A stretch of DNA of 21,601 nucleotides, taken from contig JBCCEV010000068.1 in assembly GCA_039030125.1 (NCBI GenBank), forward strand, positions 1 through 21,601. The letters run 5' to 3'. This DNA comes from JBCCEV01 sp039030125 (GTDB lineage Bacteria; Pseudomonadota; Gammaproteobacteria; Ga0077536). Below are positions 1-9,178 of this stretch, piece after piece. The notes under the pieces are model-generated. The model searched no databases, was not told the origin of the DNA, and was given only the letters and a program-made list of their open reading frames with translations. The stretch's first letter is position 1; each line of letters starts with the position of its first letter. Position numbers and translations under genes: made by a program.

Positions 1-61
1 CACAGCGGCGCCTTCGTACCTCTGGACGAACATCACGTTGGCGGCAATGGCTGAAGGTGAT

Positions 62-850
62 TCACTTCCAACATTCCGCTCTCTTCTCTTTCAATGACCT
101 ACAGCTACTCCCCAGTGCATCGAACGCGTCCATACTGATTTTAGCGAGCGCGCGTTCGCGGTCCTCGGAAAGTCCGGCCGGGCAAATGTAGCGGGTAGTA
201 TTTGAAAAGTACTTCGCTTCGTAATCGTAGAAATCCCTCGGTGTTTCGAGCTTGATTAAGGGCAATGCTCTACGACCGACGACACCCAGCGTGTATTCGA
301 CTCCCGAGATCCAAGGCTCGATCAGCACGTCGGTATCGAAACCAAGCGCGGTTTCGATGGCAGCGGGAAGCTCACTTCGATCCTCAACGCGGGTCGCTCC
401 AAGACTTGAACCTTCACGGTTAGGTTTAACCATAAGCGGCAAACCGAGGGACTTGAGCAGCCTTGAGTCAGGTTCGCGGTCGCTGCGAGCAACCGCGAAA
501 TGAGGAGTTGGAATGTCGCAGGACTGCCAAACTTGTTTAGCGCGGATCTTGTCCATGGCCAGCGCACTAGCCGCGAAACCACTGCCTGTGTAGGGCAGTC
601 TCAGCATGTCGAGGGCCCCTTGAAGCCGGCCGTCTTCGCCACCTCGACCATGGACCGCGATGAAGATGCGATCAAAACGCTGAAGTTCGAAAAGCTCAAA
701 ACCTTCGCCCCAATCAAGGCCCTCAGCGTCGATACCAACACTTTTGAGTGCATCCAGCACGGCGATACCGCTTTTTAGCGAGATCTCTCGCTCCGCCGCC
801 ATGCCGCCCATCAGCACACAAACCCTGCCGAACTCGCTGGGCGCCCTCAC
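62..850 (-). CDS. ddl: D-alanine--D-alanine ligase, 3' end disrupted
   Basis: ATP-dependent cytoplasmic ligase that makes D-Ala-D-Ala for the peptidoglycan stem peptide. The N-terminal and central parts are intact: GGMAAEREISL (catalytic-type Glu20), VHGRGGEDGRLQG, and the ATP-grasp KPNREGSSLGAT segment. The start is GTG, overlapping the murB stop as GTGA, with a strong GGAGG seven bases upstream. The frame is recognisable only to about residue 250 (ISMDAFDALGS). It then reads a non-homologous tail to a stop at 62, giving 262 aa against roughly 305-320 for the family. The expected metal-binding LEVN motif is present but in another frame, at complement(60..71), about 19 bases closer than expected. 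The C-terminal Asp/Glu/Asn metal ligands are therefore missing from this frame. This could be a real lesion or poor sequence at a contig end; I cannot tell which. Confidence 0.9.
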   Translation of the reverse strand: MRAPSEFGRVCVLMGGMAAEREISLKSGIAVLDALKSVGIDAEGLDWGEGFELFELQRFDRIFIAVHGRGGEDGRLQGALDMLRLPYTGSGFAASALAMDKIRAKQVWQSCDIPTPHFAVARSDREPDSRLLKSLGLPLMVKPNREGSSLGATRVEDRSELPAAIETALGFDTDVLIEPWISGVEYTLGVVGRRALPLIKLETPRDFYDYEAKYFSNTTRYICPAGLSEDRERALAKISMDAFDALGSSCRSLKEKRAECWK

Positions 851-1785
851 GACCCATCCTCCGACCGGTTGCCGATGATCTGCACTTCTGGCTCGAGGCG
901 TATTCCGAACTTTTCTTCCACGGCTTCTCGCACGGCGATCACAAGCTGCTCGATATCATTGGCGTCGGCATGCTCATCGTTAATGAAAAAATTCGCATGC
1001 TTTTCAGAAACCACACAGCCACCGATACGCATACCTTTCAGCCCTGCCTGTTCGATGAGTCTGCCGGCGAAATCCTCAGGTGGATTCTTGAAAACCGAAC
1101 CGCAGTTCGCGGTGCCGACGGGTTGGGTTGAACTGCGTAGCTTCAATAGTTCGCGAATGCGTTGCTTCGCCTCGCTCGGCGCTTTTTGCTGGGCCGCGCT
1201 CAAATGAGCGCCCAAGAACCAACCGCGCATTGGAAATTTCACCTTTCGATAAGAAATATCGAAATAGCTTTTCGCCAGCCGGATCACATGCCCCGTCTGG
1301 TCAAGCATCTCGACCTCATCGACCAGATCCCAAGTTTCACTTCCGAATGCACCTGCGTTCATCGACAACGCGCCACCGATCGTCCCAGGAATGCCGATGA
1401 GGAACTCACCGCCGTCGAGACCGTGCTCGGCCATGGTCTTGGCGACCCTCGCGCAAGGCGCCCCGCATTCAACGCTCAGCGTCTCGTCGTCATTGATTTC
1501 AATCGCCGCCAAGCCGCGAGCTGTCGATATGACGGTGCCCTCAATACCACCGTTGCGCACTAATATATTGCTACCCAAACCAACAAAGGTCAGCGGCAAC
1601 GGCATTTGCCCATGTTGGATCATCGCTACCAGGTCACCGCGATCCGCCGGCTCGAAGTAATGCGCCGCCGAGCCGCCGACACGCCAACTGGAATGTTTCG
1701 CCATGGGCTCCGCCACGCGCCACTCACCGCGCGGGCTCTGAGATGAGCCTTCCGGTTGGGAGTCCCCTTGATCAATGGCGATCAT
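847..1785 (-). CDS. murB: UDP-N-acetylenolpyruvoylglucosamine reductase
   Basis: FAD- and NADPH-dependent reductase forming UDP-MurNAc, the second committed cytoplasmic step of peptidoglycan synthesis. Seen in the 312 aa product: FVGLGSNILVRNGG and GIPGTIGGALSMNAGAFGSE (FAD-binding), the YRKV segment with the catalytic-type Ser-Tyr-Arg context, GSVFKNP, SEKHANFF and the terminal LEPEVQ with its Glu. These fit the shorter (type II) MurB form. ATG start, overlapping the murC stop as ATGA; its own stop overlaps ddl as GTGA. A GGAG lies 11 bases upstream of the start. Placement between murC and ddl is common in bacteria but differs from E. coli and P. aeruginosa, where murB is elsewhere (from memory). 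Confidence 0.97.
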   Translation of the reverse strand: MIAIDQGDSQPEGSSQSPRGEWRVAEPMAKHSSWRVGGSAAHYFEPADRGDLVAMIQHGQMPLPLTFVGLGSNILVRNGGIEGTVISTARGLAAIEINDDETLSVECGAPCARVAKTMAEHGLDGGEFLIGIPGTIGGALSMNAGAFGSETWDLVDEVEMLDQTGHVIRLAKSYFDISYRKVKFPMRGWFLGAHLSAAQQKAPSEAKQRIRELLKLRSSTQPVGTANCGSVFKNPPEDFAGRLIEQAGLKGMRIGGCVVSEKHANFFINDEHADANDIEQLVIAVREAVEEKFGIRLEPEVQIIGNRSEDGS

Positions 1786-3179
1786 GCGACGAGTTTCTCC
1801 ACCATTGAACCGATACTGCCCGCTCCAAGAAGCAAAACGACGTCATCATCTTTGGCAACCGAGGTCAGCACCTCACCAACCTCGTCGAGCTCGGCAACGA
1901 AAACCGGCTCGACCGGACCCCGGGTTCTCACCGCGCGCGATAAGGATCGACCATCAAAACCGGGGATCACTTTCTCGCCAGCGGCGTAGACCTCCAACAA
2001 AAGGAGTTCATCAACGTCGGCTAGAACGTGGATGAAGTCGTCAAACAAATCATGCGTCCGGCTGAAGCGGTGGGGCTGAAAAACGACGACCAGGCGCTGA
2101 CCTGGCCAACTTTTTCGAACCGCCGCAATCACCGCAGCAATTTCGGTCGGGTGATGACCATAGTCATCGATCAGCGTAATTTCGGCATCACCCACAGAAA
2201 CATTGGGGAATACTTGAAAGCGGCGATCAATGCCCGCGAACGACGAAACGCCAGTGATGATCGCATCGCTAGGAACGTTCAGCTCAGTGGCAACGGCAAT
2301 CGCCGCTAGCGCATTGAGAATATTGTGCTCGCCAGGGAGATCCCAACTCAGCTTGAACGCATCGCCAGGTTCGCGGCGGTAAACTGTGAAGGTCGTCGTG
2401 ACGCCATCGACAATAACGTCGGCGGCTCTAAAGTCGGCGCCCTCGTTAAATCCGTAGGTGAGGGCGCGCGCACGCACGCGCGGTAGTAATTCCTTGCACC
2501 GTCGATCGTCGATGCACAAACACGCGACACCGTAAAAAGGTAGCCGCTTGAGAAAATCTTCAAACGCTTCATTGAGGCGCTCAAAGTCACCGCCGTAGGC
2601 GTTGAGATGATCGTTATCAATATTGGTAAGCACCGCGACCAAAGGGTTTAGTTTCAAGAACGAGCCGTCGCTTTCATCGGCTTCCGCGACTAGGTATGAG
2701 CCTGATCCTAATCGTGCATTGCTGCCCGCACTATTCACTCGGCCGCCGATGACAAACGTGGGATCAAGGCCGGCCTCGACTAAGACATTGGCTATCAGAC
2801 TAGTGGTGGTCGTTTTACCGTGACTTCCTGCAACCGCAATCCCTCGCCGAAAGCGCATCAGTTCAGCGAGCATCTCCGCGCGGGGAATAATTGGAATACG
2901 CGCCTCTCTTGCCGCACAAAGCTCGGGGTTGTCGATAGAAATAGCACTTGAATACACCACTACGTCGGCACCAGCGACATTGGAGGCATCGTGGCCGAGA
3001 CGCATGCCTACACCTATCTCTACCAAGCGCCGCGTGTTGTAGTTATCGACGATGTCGGACCCTGTGACGTCATAACCAAGATCGCGAAGGACCTCGGCGA
3101 TGCCGCTCATACCAGCGCCACCGACACCAACGAAATGGATCCTGGCGACATTATGTAGTGGTAGCTGCTCACCTTGCAT
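1782..3179 (-). CDS. murC: UDP-N-acetylmuramate--L-alanine ligase
   Basis: Mur ligase adding L-Ala to UDP-MurNAc in the cytoplasm using ATP. The 465 aa protein has the N-terminal UDP-binding loop GVGGAGMSGIAEVL (about residues 18-31), the ATP P-loop GSHGKTTTT (118-126), the EADESDGSF motif, NIDNDHLNAYGG, and DDYGHHPTEI in the C-terminal domain. Length is normal for the family. ATG start, overlapping the end of murG by 11 bp; the stop overlaps murB as ATGA. I see no strong Shine-Dalgarno, so translational coupling to murG is likely (inference). Confidence 0.98.
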   Translation of the reverse strand: MQGEQLPLHNVARIHFVGVGGAGMSGIAEVLRDLGYDVTGSDIVDNYNTRRLVEIGVGMRLGHDASNVAGADVVVYSSAISIDNPELCAAREARIPIIPRAEMLAELMRFRRGIAVAGSHGKTTTTSLIANVLVEAGLDPTFVIGGRVNSAGSNARLGSGSYLVAEADESDGSFLKLNPLVAVLTNIDNDHLNAYGGDFERLNEAFEDFLKRLPFYGVACLCIDDRRCKELLPRVRARALTYGFNEGADFRAADVIVDGVTTTFTVYRREPGDAFKLSWDLPGEHNILNALAAIAVATELNVPSDAIITGVSSFAGIDRRFQVFPNVSVGDAEITLIDDYGHHPTEIAAVIAAVRKSWPGQRLVVVFQPHRFSRTHDLFDDFIHVLADVDELLLLEVYAAGEKVIPGFDGRSLSRAVRTRGPVEPVFVAELDEVGEVLTSVAKDDDVVLLLGAGSIGSMVEKLVA

Positions 3180-4233
3180 GATTGATCAAATCCAAACATT
3201 GCTGAGCAACACGCTCGGTTGCGTCCAGGCGCGCTAGTTCTCGGGCCTTGTTACCCATGGTCACGCGCCGTTTGTGATTCATTAGCAGGGCTTTTATCAA
3301 TTCGGCAAAGCGACCTGCATCAAGGTCTTCTTGGCGTGCGAATACGGCTGCGCCCGCCTCGCTTAAATAGCGCGCGTTAGCCGCTTGGTGATCGTCAACA
3401 GCAAAAGGATACGGGACCAATATCGATGGCAGTCCCGCTGCCGCGATTTCGGCGATCGTCATGGCGCCGGCGCGAGCGATCACTAAATCGGCCCATTGAT
3501 ACGCCGCTTTCATGTCTTCAATGTAATTTTCAACGCTGGCCTTTACGTTGTACCTCTCGTAGGCCCGCTTGACCTGTTGTGATCCTGAACCGCACTGATG
3601 GCGGATCTCAACGTCACAGCCGCCGACCTGGCCGAGGGCGTGTGGCACCGTTTCGTTGAGAAAACGCGCGCCGCCACTACCGCCGAATACCAAAACGTTG
3701 GCGGCTTCATCACGAAGCTCGCGCGGTGCAAATTCCAAGAAATCGGCACGCACCGGATTGCCCGTATGCTCGGCTTCACGATTACCCAGTCGACAGGGGA
3801 AACCGCCTAACACACGAGCCGCAAATCTCGCTAACAGTTGGTTCGTTAGACCAGGCAGCGCATTCTGTTCGTGAATCACCAGGGGACGGCCACACAGCCA
3901 CGCGGCGAGGCCACCCGGTCCGCTTGCGAACCCCCCCATGCCGAGTACGACGCCAGGATCAATTTTGCTGATCAAGCGCATCGCTTGAGCAAGCGCAAAC
4001 AGCAACATAAATGGAGCCATCAACAATCGCACGATGCCGCGTCCCCTGACGGCAGAGACCGAGATCGTGTGCAGCGAATAGCCGTGACGGGGCACGATCT
4101 CCTTTTCCAGTCCCCGATGGGAACCCAACCAGCAGGTATCGACCCCCGCGCCCTTCAGATAATCGGCAACCGCTAACGCCGGGTAAATGTGGCCACCGGT
4201 CCCTCCCGCCATGATCAGCACGGGTTTAACCAT
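3169..4233 (-). CDS. murG: UDP-GlcNAc:lipid I N-acetylglucosaminyltransferase
   Basis: Peripheral inner-membrane GT-B glycosyltransferase converting lipid I to lipid II. The 354 aa product starts with the GGTGGHIYPALAV loop (about residues 10-22). It also carries HEQNALPGLTN, the second glycine loop GGSGGARFLNE, and the UDP-GlcNAc-binding run ARAGAMTIAEIAAAGLPS followed by HQAANA. ATG start with GAAGGG seven bases upstream; it overlaps the ftsW stop by 8 bp and the start of murC by 11 bp. Nothing is unusual about length or motifs. Confidence 0.98.
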   Translation of the reverse strand: MVKPVLIMAGGTGGHIYPALAVADYLKGAGVDTCWLGSHRGLEKEIVPRHGYSLHTISVSAVRGRGIVRLLMAPFMLLFALAQAMRLISKIDPGVVLGMGGFASGPGGLAAWLCGRPLVIHEQNALPGLTNQLLARFAARVLGGFPCRLGNREAEHTGNPVRADFLEFAPRELRDEAANVLVFGGSGGARFLNETVPHALGQVGGCDVEIRHQCGSGSQQVKRAYERYNVKASVENYIEDMKAAYQWADLVIARAGAMTIAEIAAAGLPSILVPYPFAVDDHQAANARYLSEAGAAVFARQEDLDAGRFAELIKALLMNHKRRVTMGNKARELARLDATERVAQQCLDLINHAR

Positions 4234-5419
4234 AGCGCGGCCCTTCAGAACGCGGCGTGTCGCTCAAAAAGCGAGTTTCATAGGCCGCGCGTAATACGAT
4301 CCCCAATCCTGCGCACGTAACAACAATGTTGTTGCTACCGTAGCTTAGTAGCGGTAGTGGCAGACCCTTGGTGGGCAGCAAGCCCATATTTACGCCCATG
4401 TTGATGAATGCTTGCGCCCCGAGAAGTAAACCAACGCCGTATATCAAGTAGGCTGCAAATATCTGTTCGCGCCGCTCCGCTGCCCCGCCGAGCTGAAAAA
4501 TCCGCAGCACTAAAAAGGTAAAAAGGACAACAATCAGAACCGCGCCAACAACGCCGAGCTCCTCGGCAACCACCGCGAAGACGAAATCCGTGTGTACTTC
4601 GGGTAAATAAAAGAGCTTTTGAACACTGTTACCCAAACCAACGCCGAACCACTCCCCGCGGCCAAAGGCGATCAAGGCTTGCGTAAGCTGAAAACCACTC
4701 GCGTAAGGATCAGCCCATGGATCCATAAAGGTCATCAATCTCTGCAACCGGTAGGGCGCCAACACCGTGAGCGTCATCAATGCCGAGATAGCAACGACGC
4801 CCCAGGCGAAGAACCTCACGAGTGGGACCCCACCAAGGAACAACATGCCCAGCGCGGTGCCGAATAGCACGGCGGCAGCGCCAAAATCCGGCTCTAGTAA
4901 CAGCAGAGCCGCAATGATGGTCAACACACCGATCGGTTTAATAAAACCAACGAACTCATTGCGAACATGCTCGCGATGACGGACCAGATAGGAGGCAAGA
5001 TAAATAATGACGGCCAGCTTCATCGGTTCGGAAGCCTGCAAGGAAATTGAACCAAATTTGATCCACCGCATACTGCCGTTTACCTCGTGACCCAGGCTTG
5101 GAACCAGTACGACAATGAGCGCTAAAATTGCAGTGAACAATAAAGGCGTGCTCAAGCGGTCCCAAACCTTGAGGGGTACCTTGAACAAGACGAACACCAG
5201 TGAGCCACCGAGACTCACCGAGGCAAGTTGGCGCCAGAAGTAGTAAAGCTGAGGCAATTCCCGTCGTTCCGCAATTGAAATCGACGCGGACGCAACCATC
5301 ACTAAACCGATACCAATCAATGCTAGGGCGACCACGCTCAACCACAGATCACACTGTGGAAGCTCTTTCGCTTTATGCTTTTCGCGCGACATCGCCTGTG
5401 CATGGCGGTTTGCCATCAT
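4226..5419 (-). CDS. ftsW: Septal peptidoglycan polymerase FtsW (SEDS family)
   Basis: Integral membrane SEDS glycosyltransferase that polymerises lipid II at the division site with FtsI. The 397 aa product has a cytoplasmic basic N-terminus and about ten hydrophobic segments. SEDS landmarks include VNGSMRWIKFG, LQASEPMKLAVI, GFQLTQALIAFGRG and YLPEVHTDFVFAVVAEELG, plus a GLPLPLLSYGSNN-like stretch near the end. The ATG at 5419 is preferred because it forms the ATGA overlap with the murD stop and has GGGGAG eight bases upstream. A longer reading from an ATG at 5440 adds seven residues but lacks a good ribosome-binding site. It overlaps murG by 8 bp. Confidence 0.97.
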   Translation of the reverse strand: MMANRHAQAMSREKHKAKELPQCDLWLSVVALALIGIGLVMVASASISIAERRELPQLYYFWRQLASVSLGGSLVFVLFKVPLKVWDRLSTPLLFTAILALIVVLVPSLGHEVNGSMRWIKFGSISLQASEPMKLAVIIYLASYLVRHREHVRNEFVGFIKPIGVLTIIAALLLLEPDFGAAAVLFGTALGMLFLGGVPLVRFFAWGVVAISALMTLTVLAPYRLQRLMTFMDPWADPYASGFQLTQALIAFGRGEWFGVGLGNSVQKLFYLPEVHTDFVFAVVAEELGVVGAVLIVVLFTFLVLRIFQLGGAAERREQIFAAYLIYGVGLLLGAQAFINMGVNMGLLPTKGLPLPLLSYGSNNIVVTCAGLGIVLRAAYETRFLSDTPRSEGPRYG

Positions 5420-6762
5420 CGCTTGAGCTCCCCAACGCATTCTCGAAATTTATTACCGCGTTCGATGTAATTCGAGAATTGATCGAAACTCGCGCAACCC
5501 GGCGATAACAGTACTGTGTCTGTCGCTCGTGCTGCCGCGAATGCCGAACGCACTGCCTCGGACAGGTTGGCAACCCGGATCGTGGAAACACGGCCATCTA
5601 TTTCCTTATCGATTTCAACCGCAGCTTCACCAATAAGGATCACCGTGTGCACATGTTCAATGATCGCGCGAACCAGTGGGGCGAAATCGAGATCTTTGCC
5701 GCGTCCTCCAGCAATCAAAACGCCACTGTCGTTGGCAAGCTCGCCATTCACTGCCATCGCACTGGCGCTAGGATTGGTCCCTTTCGAATCGTTGATAAAT
5801 CGCACCTTGCCGATCTCGGCGACGAACTCGCAGCGATGCGGCAAGCCTTGGAACCCAGCAAGCCCGCGGCGAATGGCACTGGTCGAGCAACCAAGCGTTC
5901 TGCACACGGCCACAGCGGCGAGCGCGTTTGCCAGATTATGAGTGCCCGAAACGGCTACATCATTACAGTGGGCCACGACCGTGCTGTTGTGAACAATTTG
6001 CTGGTCTTCAACAGAGACGTCCGCACCGTTGACACCCTCAAGCGAAAACGTAATTGCCCCCTCTTGAAAAGACGCGAGTTGTGTATCGTCGGCATTAACA
6101 ACACGTGATTCTGCGTGGTCGAAAATTCGCGCCTTGGCGGCCCGGTAATTTTCAAAGCTTCCATGTCGGTCAAGATGATCTGGGCTGATGTTCAAAATAC
6201 ATGCAACACGCGGCGCTAGGCTCCTCTGCAGGTCAAGCTGAAAACTTGATAGCTCCAAGAGATAGTAGTCCGGTGGCGCGCCACTCAATAAATCGAGAGC
6301 GGGCACGCCGAGATTGCCTCCGGTCGCAATTTCGAATCCGTTTTCGCTCAATACGCGATCAATCATCGAGGTGACCGTGCTTTTCCCGTTCGTGCCGGTA
6401 ACGGCCACGATTGGCGCACCAGCGGCGCGGGCAAAGAGTTCAACATCGCCAATCACTTCATGCCCTGCTTCCAGCAGCTGTTGCACCACCGGCAGCGAAA
6501 GCGGTACCCCCGGACTGAGCACAATGCTGCGCGCACGACTGAGCTGGGCGATATCGAAAGGCCCTAATTTAATGTCATCGTCCGATAAATTTTCACGAAT
6601 TTCAGCCAGACGCGAGGGCGATTGATCCGCATCAAACGCGAGCAGTGAGGCATCGAGAGCCTTGAGATAAGCGACGCATGAGCGACCAGTTTCTCCGAGG
6701 CCGACGACAGCGTAATCGACATCGTAACTCGCCGCGGTTGAATCTTTCTCTGCAACCATCAT
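5416..6762 (-). CDS. murD: UDP-N-acetylmuramoyl-L-alanine--D-glutamate ligase
   Basis: Cytoplasmic Mur ligase adding D-Glu to UDP-MurNAc-L-Ala. From the chosen start the product is 448 aa, the normal family length. Motifs in order: GLGETGRS (21-28), the P-loop TGTNGKST (122-129), NISPDHLDRHGSFENY, FINDSKGTNPSA, GGRGKDLDF and the C-terminal SPGCASFDQF and RGNKF. The ATG at 6762 gives an ATGA overlap with the mraY stop. An 18-residue longer form from 6816 would lie inside mraY and looks unlike the family N-terminus. The stop overlaps ftsW as ATGA. Confidence 0.97.
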   Translation of the reverse strand: MMVAEKDSTAASYDVDYAVVGLGETGRSCVAYLKALDASLLAFDADQSPSRLAEIRENLSDDDIKLGPFDIAQLSRARSIVLSPGVPLSLPVVQQLLEAGHEVIGDVELFARAAGAPIVAVTGTNGKSTVTSMIDRVLSENGFEIATGGNLGVPALDLLSGAPPDYYLLELSSFQLDLQRSLAPRVACILNISPDHLDRHGSFENYRAAKARIFDHAESRVVNADDTQLASFQEGAITFSLEGVNGADVSVEDQQIVHNSTVVAHCNDVAVSGTHNLANALAAVAVCRTLGCSTSAIRRGLAGFQGLPHRCEFVAEIGKVRFINDSKGTNPSASAMAVNGELANDSGVLIAGGRGKDLDFAPLVRAIIEHVHTVILIGEAAVEIDKEIDGRVSTIRVANLSEAVRSAFAAARATDTVLLSPGCASFDQFSNYIERGNKFRECVGELKR

Positions 6763-7841
6763 CGTATTTTCAGGGTCGCTAATCCGACCAAAACAAGGAT
6801 CACTGTAATGATCCAAAACCGCACGATTACCCGAGGCTCCGGCCAGCCCTTAAGCTCAAAATGATGGTGGATCGGCGCCATACGAAAAATGCGGCGGCCG
6901 GTGAGTTTGAACGAGGCAACTTGAAGGATGACCGACAGCGCCTCAATCACGAAAATTCCGCCCATAATGGCTAGCACCAGCTCTTGGCGAATCATCACCG
7001 CGACAACACCGAGCGCCGCGCCTAGCGACAGCGCGCCGATGTCGCCCATAAATACCTGAGCGGGATAGGTGTTGAACCATAGAAATCCGAGGCCGGCGCC
7101 AACCAACGCGCCACAGAACACGCAAAGCTCGCCAACACCGGGCACGTAAGGCACCGCGAGATAGCGCGCGAAGTAAACATTGCCGGCAACGTAGGCAAAG
7201 ATAATCAACGCCGCGGCCACCAGCACGGTGGGCAAAATTGCTAACCCGTCGAGACCGTCGGTAAGATTCACAGCGTTGCTCGTGCCGACGATCACAAAAT
7301 AGCTGAGAACGACGTAGAACAAGCCCATATCGAGCGAGATTGCTTTAAGGAAGGGCACGATCAATTGGGTTTCGGTCGGTGCCACCGCAGATTGATAAAG
7401 AAAAATAGCTGCCGCAATTGCCACCACCGACTGCCAAAAATATTTCTGTCGGGCGCCGAGCCCGGTTGAATCTTGGCGTCGGAGCTTGATGAAATCATCC
7501 ACCCAGCCGATGACCCCGAATAACAATGTGGTGACCAAGGCGACCCACACAAATCGATTGCTAAGGTCCCCCCACAACAGCGTGCTCGTCAACACTGACA
7601 TTAAAATGAGAAGACCACCCATTGTTGGCGTACCGGCTTTGACCAGGTGAGACTCTGGGCCCTCATCTCGGATCGGCTGTCCGGTTTGATAACTCAAAAG
7701 CCGCCTTATAAAAAAAGGCCCCACCAGCAAGGCGATGAATAAGGCTGTCAATACACCCAAAATTGTTCGCAAGGTGATGTACTGGAAGACGTTAAAACCA
7801 GAATGGAAACCTTCGAGGTACTCGGTAAGGTAAATCAGCAT
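6759..7841 (-). CDS. mraY: Phospho-N-acetylmuramoyl-pentapeptide transferase
   Basis: Integral membrane enzyme transferring phospho-MurNAc-pentapeptide to undecaprenyl phosphate, giving lipid I. The product is exactly 360 aa, as in E. coli, with about ten membrane segments. Diagnostic residues are visible: GTPTMGG (70-76), the Asp pair in WVDDFIK (115-116), NLTDGLDGL (192-200), MGDIGALSLGA with Asp267, and the HHH of HHHFELKGW (325-327). ATG start, overlapping the murF stop by 7 bp; the end overlaps murD as ATGA. No anomalies. Confidence 0.98.
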   Translation of the reverse strand: MLIYLTEYLEGFHSGFNVFQYITLRTILGVLTALFIALLVGPFFIRRLLSYQTGQPIRDEGPESHLVKAGTPTMGGLLILMSVLTSTLLWGDLSNRFVWVALVTTLLFGVIGWVDDFIKLRRQDSTGLGARQKYFWQSVVAIAAAIFLYQSAVAPTETQLIVPFLKAISLDMGLFYVVLSYFVIVGTSNAVNLTDGLDGLAILPTVLVAAALIIFAYVAGNVYFARYLAVPYVPGVGELCVFCGALVGAGLGFLWFNTYPAQVFMGDIGALSLGAALGVVAVMIRQELVLAIMGGIFVIEALSVILQVASFKLTGRRIFRMAPIHHHFELKGWPEPRVIVRFWIITVILVLVGLATLKIR

Positions 7842-9178
7842 CGATCACCGTCCGAAGTTAATGCCTCGACAATCTCATCTAGACGCATTGAGCGAGAGGC
7901 CTTGGCCAGAAGGGTAATGTTGGGATCAGCGCTTTCTTGCAGCGCCGCTATCAAGGCATCACGCTCGCTGAAATGCCGGGCATTTTTTCCGAAAGCCTTA
8001 ACGCTCGATTTACTTAACTCGCCAATCGCCCAAAATTGATCGATACCGCGGGCGGCAGCGTAGGTGCCGATTTCCTCGTGCAACGCAGTCGCCTGTTCTC
8101 CTAACTCGCCCATATCTCCAAACAACATCCAGCGCGTGGAACCTTGGTCGGCGAGCACATCGATTGCAGCATTAACCGAGGCTGGGTTGGCGTTGTAGGT
8201 ATCGTAAATAATCCGCATACCCCCGCGCCCCCGCACCAACGCCAAACGACCGCGAACAGCTTTCACCTTGCCGAGCCCGCGCTCTATGTCGCCGAGCGAA
8301 ATCCCCAGCGCATGAGCGGCCGCAGCGGCGGCGGCCGCATTGATGCGATTGTGTGCCCCCAGAAGTTCTAGTTCCGGTCGGATTTCTCCAGCCGGAGTCA
8401 CGATCACCCACTTTCCATCGGGTTTTAAATCAATTCGATAATCAGAGGCAGCGGAGGCACCGAAGGTTCGCGACTGTCCCAGAGGGACCAAAGATTGCCA
8501 ATATTCATAGTACACATCGTCACGATTGATGACGGCAGTGGCATCTGCATTCAAGCTCTCAAACATTTCTCCCTTGGCTCGCGCGACATCACGCACGCTG
8601 CCAAATCCCTCTAGATGCGCGGGCGCACAAAGCGTCACGACCCCAACCGTTGGAGCCGCCATTGCCGCCAAACGTTTGATCTCACCGCGATGGTTCGCGC
8701 CCATTTCGATCACCGCAAAATTATGAGTTTCGTCGAGATCGAAAAGTGTTTTTGGAACACCGATGTCATTATTGAAGTTGCCGGCTGTGGCCAGTACCGA
8801 GCCCGCTTCACGGCAAATAGCGGCGATCATTTCCTTAACCGTGGTTTTACCGCTGCTTCCTGTAATACCGACACATGGCATTGAGAACCTGCGGCGCCAG
8901 TGACTTGCAAGATCCACCAACGCCTGTCTGGTATCGGACGCCACCACGACCGGCACTGGGGCCGAGATCTCGTGATCTACCAGCGCACCTGCAGCCCCTT
9001 TCTCCCGCAACTGCTCGACGCAATCGTGACCGTCGAAACGCTCACCTTTTAAAGCAATGAAAATCTCGCCTACTCTCAAAGTGCGCGTGTCGGTACTGAC
9101 ACCGCGAAACTCAGCGTCGCTGCCCAGTAGCTGCCCCCTTACCACCTGCGAGACTTCATTGAGGGTCATCGCGATCAA
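7835..9178 (-). CDS. murF: UDP-MurNAc-tripeptide--D-alanyl-D-alanine ligase
   Basis: Cytoplasmic Mur ligase that attaches the D-Ala-D-Ala made by Ddl, completing the pentapeptide. The 447 aa protein has the early STDTR motif (28-32), LKGERFDGHD, P-loop GITGSSGKTTVKEM (104-117), NNDIGVPKTL, DTYNANPASVNAA and MGELGEQ. The start chosen is TTG at 9178: it forms a TTGA overlap with the murE stop, has GAGG eight bases upstream, and yields MIAMTLNEV, close to the usual MI-x-x-TL family start. An ATG nine bases downstream (9169) is the alternative but has no comparable ribosome-binding site. Confidence 0.96.
   Translation of the reverse strand: MIAMTLNEVSQVVRGQLLGSDAEFRGVSTDTRTLRVGEIFIALKGERFDGHDCVEQLREKGAAGALVDHEISAPVPVVVASDTRQALVDLASHWRRRFSMPCVGITGSSGKTTVKEMIAAICREAGSVLATAGNFNNDIGVPKTLFDLDETHNFAVIEMGANHRGEIKRLAAMAAPTVGVVTLCAPAHLEGFGSVRDVARAKGEMFESLNADATAVINRDDVYYEYWQSLVPLGQSRTFGASAASDYRIDLKPDGKWVIVTPAGEIRPELELLGAHNRINAAAAAAAAHALGISLGDIERGLGKVKAVRGRLALVRGRGGMRIIYDTYNANPASVNAAIDVLADQGSTRWMLFGDMGELGEQATALHEEIGTYAAARGIDQFWAIGELSKSSVKAFGKNARHFSERDALIAALQESADPNITLLAKASRSMRLDEIVEALTSDGDRC

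Noticed and set aside
748..1563. Plus-strand open frames of up to 133 codons opposite murB
   Set aside because: No family features or ribosome-binding sites; they are antisense shadows of a well-conserved gene. The same holds for frames opposite murG, murE, ftsI, rsmH and lpoA.
5420..5440. Longer FtsW from ATG 5440
   Set aside because: No ribosome-binding site, while ATG 5419 has GGGGAG and the ATGA overlap typical of this operon.
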